14,600 nt of DNA from Tannerella sp. (GTDB lineage Bacteria; Bacteroidota; Bacteroidia; Bacteroidales; Tannerellaceae), in the NCBI GenBank assembly GCA_031269635.1, contig JAISYY010000078.1, forward strand, positions 1-14,600. Reading direction: 5' to 3'. Below, one piece after another: positions 14,402 through 14,600 of this stretch (position 1 is its first letter; each line of letters opens with the position of its first letter). The position numbers and the translations under genes are program-made. Under the pieces are notes generated by a model that saw nothing but the letters and a program-made list of their open reading frames with translations, had not been told where the DNA came from and did not search any database.

Positions 14402-14600
14402 ATGAAATGCTGCATGACAGGATTTTCAAAGATCATATTTCCGGGATTGCTCCTGTCCGGCAAGGATGAGGGCGAAGCCGAAAGGTTCGGACGGTTTTCA
14501 AGGATATTATTCCTGATGCTGCTGGGCGGAGTTTTTTACTCCGCCTACACAGCAGCGCAGGACAAAAGTGATGCCGGACGGAAAGATTTCGACTATATAG
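14402..14600 (+). CDS. Exported protein, start only (possible DUF6850-type outer-membrane barrel)
   Basis: An open frame begins at the ATG 14402, 19 bp after the lipoprotein stop, and runs off the window after 66 codons. It holds two hydrophobic stretches: residues about 8-20 (FSKIIFPGLLLSG) and residues about 32-49 (FSRILFLMLLGGVFYSAYTA), the second followed by AQDKSDAGRKDFDYI, which looks like a signal-peptide cleavage region. The true start is uncertain: an N-terminal extension of about 30 residues before a signal peptide is unusual, and no good internal ATG gives a full signal (the one at 14516 is too late). From memory, a large outer-membrane protein of the DUF6850 family often follows DUF4876 genes, but the 66 residues here are too few to show it. 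A co-transcribed third member of the receptor operon is the safe reading. Confidence 0.6.
   Translation, partial: MKCCMTGFSKIIFPGLLLSGKDEGEAERFGRFSRILFLMLLGGVFYSAYTAAQDKSDAGRKDFDYI

Overview
The window reads as Bacteroidales chromosome. The evidence is promoters with a TAnnTTTG -7 box, almost no Shine-Dalgarno sequences, outer-membrane TonB-dependent receptors with a carboxypeptidase-like N-terminal domain, lipoproteins with an acidic export signal after the lipidated Cys, and the gene order ftsX - DUF3098 - uppP - truB - queA - folK, which from memory is typical of this order. A Tannerellaceae/Dysgonomonadaceae-like member would fit, but I cannot name a genus.

Layout. (a) 1-1702, plus strand: 3' part of glutamine-dependent NAD+ synthetase, cut by the window edge. 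It is visibly more GC-rich than the rest. (b) 1703-1785: an inverted array of 7-bp units starting right after the nadE stop. (c) 1855-3776, plus strand: a two-gene unit, a small outer-membrane beta-barrel protein followed 11 bp later by an LVIVD-repeat lipoprotein. (d) 3777-3972: a convergent intergenic region with a long imperfect palindrome (REP/MITE-like) and a second heptamer run touching the folK stop. (e) 3973-8250, minus strand: a housekeeping operon transcribed ftsX > DUF3098 > uppP > truB > queA > folK, with 1-nt and 4-nt overlaps in the middle. It joins cell division, lipid-carrier recycling, tRNA modification and folate synthesis. (f) 8362-9720, minus strand: miaB with its own promoter. 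(g) 9721-9977: a divergent intergenic region with the miaB promoter, a decayed half copy of the palindromic repeat, two operator-like palindromes and a consensus promoter. (h) 9978-14600, plus strand: an operon of a TonB-dependent receptor, a DUF4876-like surface lipoprotein and the start of a third exported protein, which runs off the window.

Regions a, e and f are ordinary core genome. The least understood parts are operon (h), probably an outer-membrane uptake system of unknown substrate under local transcriptional control, and the beta-barrel/LVIVD lipoprotein pair (c). Non-coding structure is rich for a core region: heptamer arrays at two stop codons, a REP-like palindrome with a diverged second copy, and TTTAC/GTAAA inverted repeats in the same position in two promoters. 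I see no phage, transposase, CRISPR, tRNA or rRNA.
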